NCBI GenBank assembly: GCA_903863905.1
Contig: CAIPDT010000097.1
Coordinates: 1-52,379 of the forward strand
Source of the DNA: an uncultured Methylococcaceae bacterium
GTDB taxonomy: Bacteria > Pseudomonadota > Gammaproteobacteria > Methylococcales > Methylomonadaceae
Direction: 5' to 3'
Length of the DNA stretch: 52,379 nt
The position numbers were made by a program, and so were the translations under genes. Positions 52,354 to 52,379 of this stretch are shown one piece after another. The notes under the pieces are model-generated. The model had not been told where the DNA came from and did not search any database. It saw only the letters and a program-made list of their open reading frames with translations. How positions within the stretch are numbered: the first letter of the stretch is position 1; each line of letters starts with the position of its first letter.

Positions 52354-52379
52354 ATGTCGTTACCTTCTAAATTAATAAG
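52354..52379 (+). CDS. Possible start of a truncated gene at the window end
   Basis: ATG at 52354 opens a frame MSLPSKLI that runs off the window. No Shine-Dalgarno sequence is visible, but an extended -10 (52305-52313) lies about 40 bases upstream. Too short to identify. Confidence 0.25.

Noticed and set aside
1-52379. CRISPR arrays, rRNA, tRNA or intact insertion sequences
   Set aside because: No regular spaced repeats apart from the in-gene 63-bp array and the 46-bp pair; no cloverleaf or rRNA sequence was recognised by eye, though a tRNA scan was not possible.

Overview
The window looks like chromosomal DNA of an AT-leaning (roughly 40-45% GC by eye) Gram-negative gammaproteobacterium. 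The basis is the set of full-length proteins that read as gammaproteobacterial types: RecC/RecB/RecD, EttA, HrpA, HtpX, a CobB-type sirtuin, MlaA, a DUF3422 protein and hexameric-type citrate synthase. Outer-membrane lipoproteins and periplasmic enzymes confirm a diderm envelope. I cannot fix the genus; free-living or symbiotic Methylococcales/Thiotrichales-like lineages would fit. No rRNA, tRNA, CRISPR array or intact insertion sequence was seen.

Layout. 1-365: decayed end of a fibronectin-III-like gene on the minus strand. 366-5901: an outer-membrane lipoprotein, an alpha/beta hydrolase, then an AcvB/VirJ-type hydrolase directly followed by an MprF/LpiA-type lysyl-phosphatidylglycerol synthase (membrane-lipid charge control). 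6004-16095: a sirtuin overlapping recC, then recB and recD, all tightly coupled (recombinational repair). 16177-28877: mostly housekeeping genes: ettA, yjdM, a DUF3422 membrane protein, a cupin, mlaA, a D-Ala-D-Ala carboxypeptidase, a secreted GH17-like protein, truncated haemoglobin, htpX, and a DUF2760/Hsp70-like pair. 29078-33007: hrpA behind a good sigma70-type promoter and a leader hairpin.

33000-37500 is the accessory-looking part: a Rpn/PDDEXK-transposase tail without its catalytic domain, a large inverted repeat, a probably interrupted Fn3-like gene, a diguanylate cyclase with a 63-bp repeat-encoded coiled coil, a short HD-GYP phosphodiesterase, a HIT protein and a tandem repeat.

37510-51983: a polytopic histidine-rich membrane protein, then the most interesting block, an expanded Anbu (bacterial proteasome-like) neighbourhood. 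It holds a transglutaminase-DUF2126 giant protein, citrate synthase, an ATP-grasp/alpha-E fusion, a second transglutaminase, a ParA-like ATPase, a third transglutaminase and the Anbu peptidase. Convergent to these, across a bidirectional terminator, lie a stand-alone alpha-E protein and a stand-alone circularly permuted ATP-grasp. Family knowledge links ATP-grasp + alpha-E + transglutaminase + Anbu to ATP-dependent making, and hydrolysis, of an unidentified peptide or peptide tag. The citrate synthase and ParA-like ATPase embedded in the cluster, and the degenerate ATP-binding loop of the fused ATP-grasp, are what stand out here.
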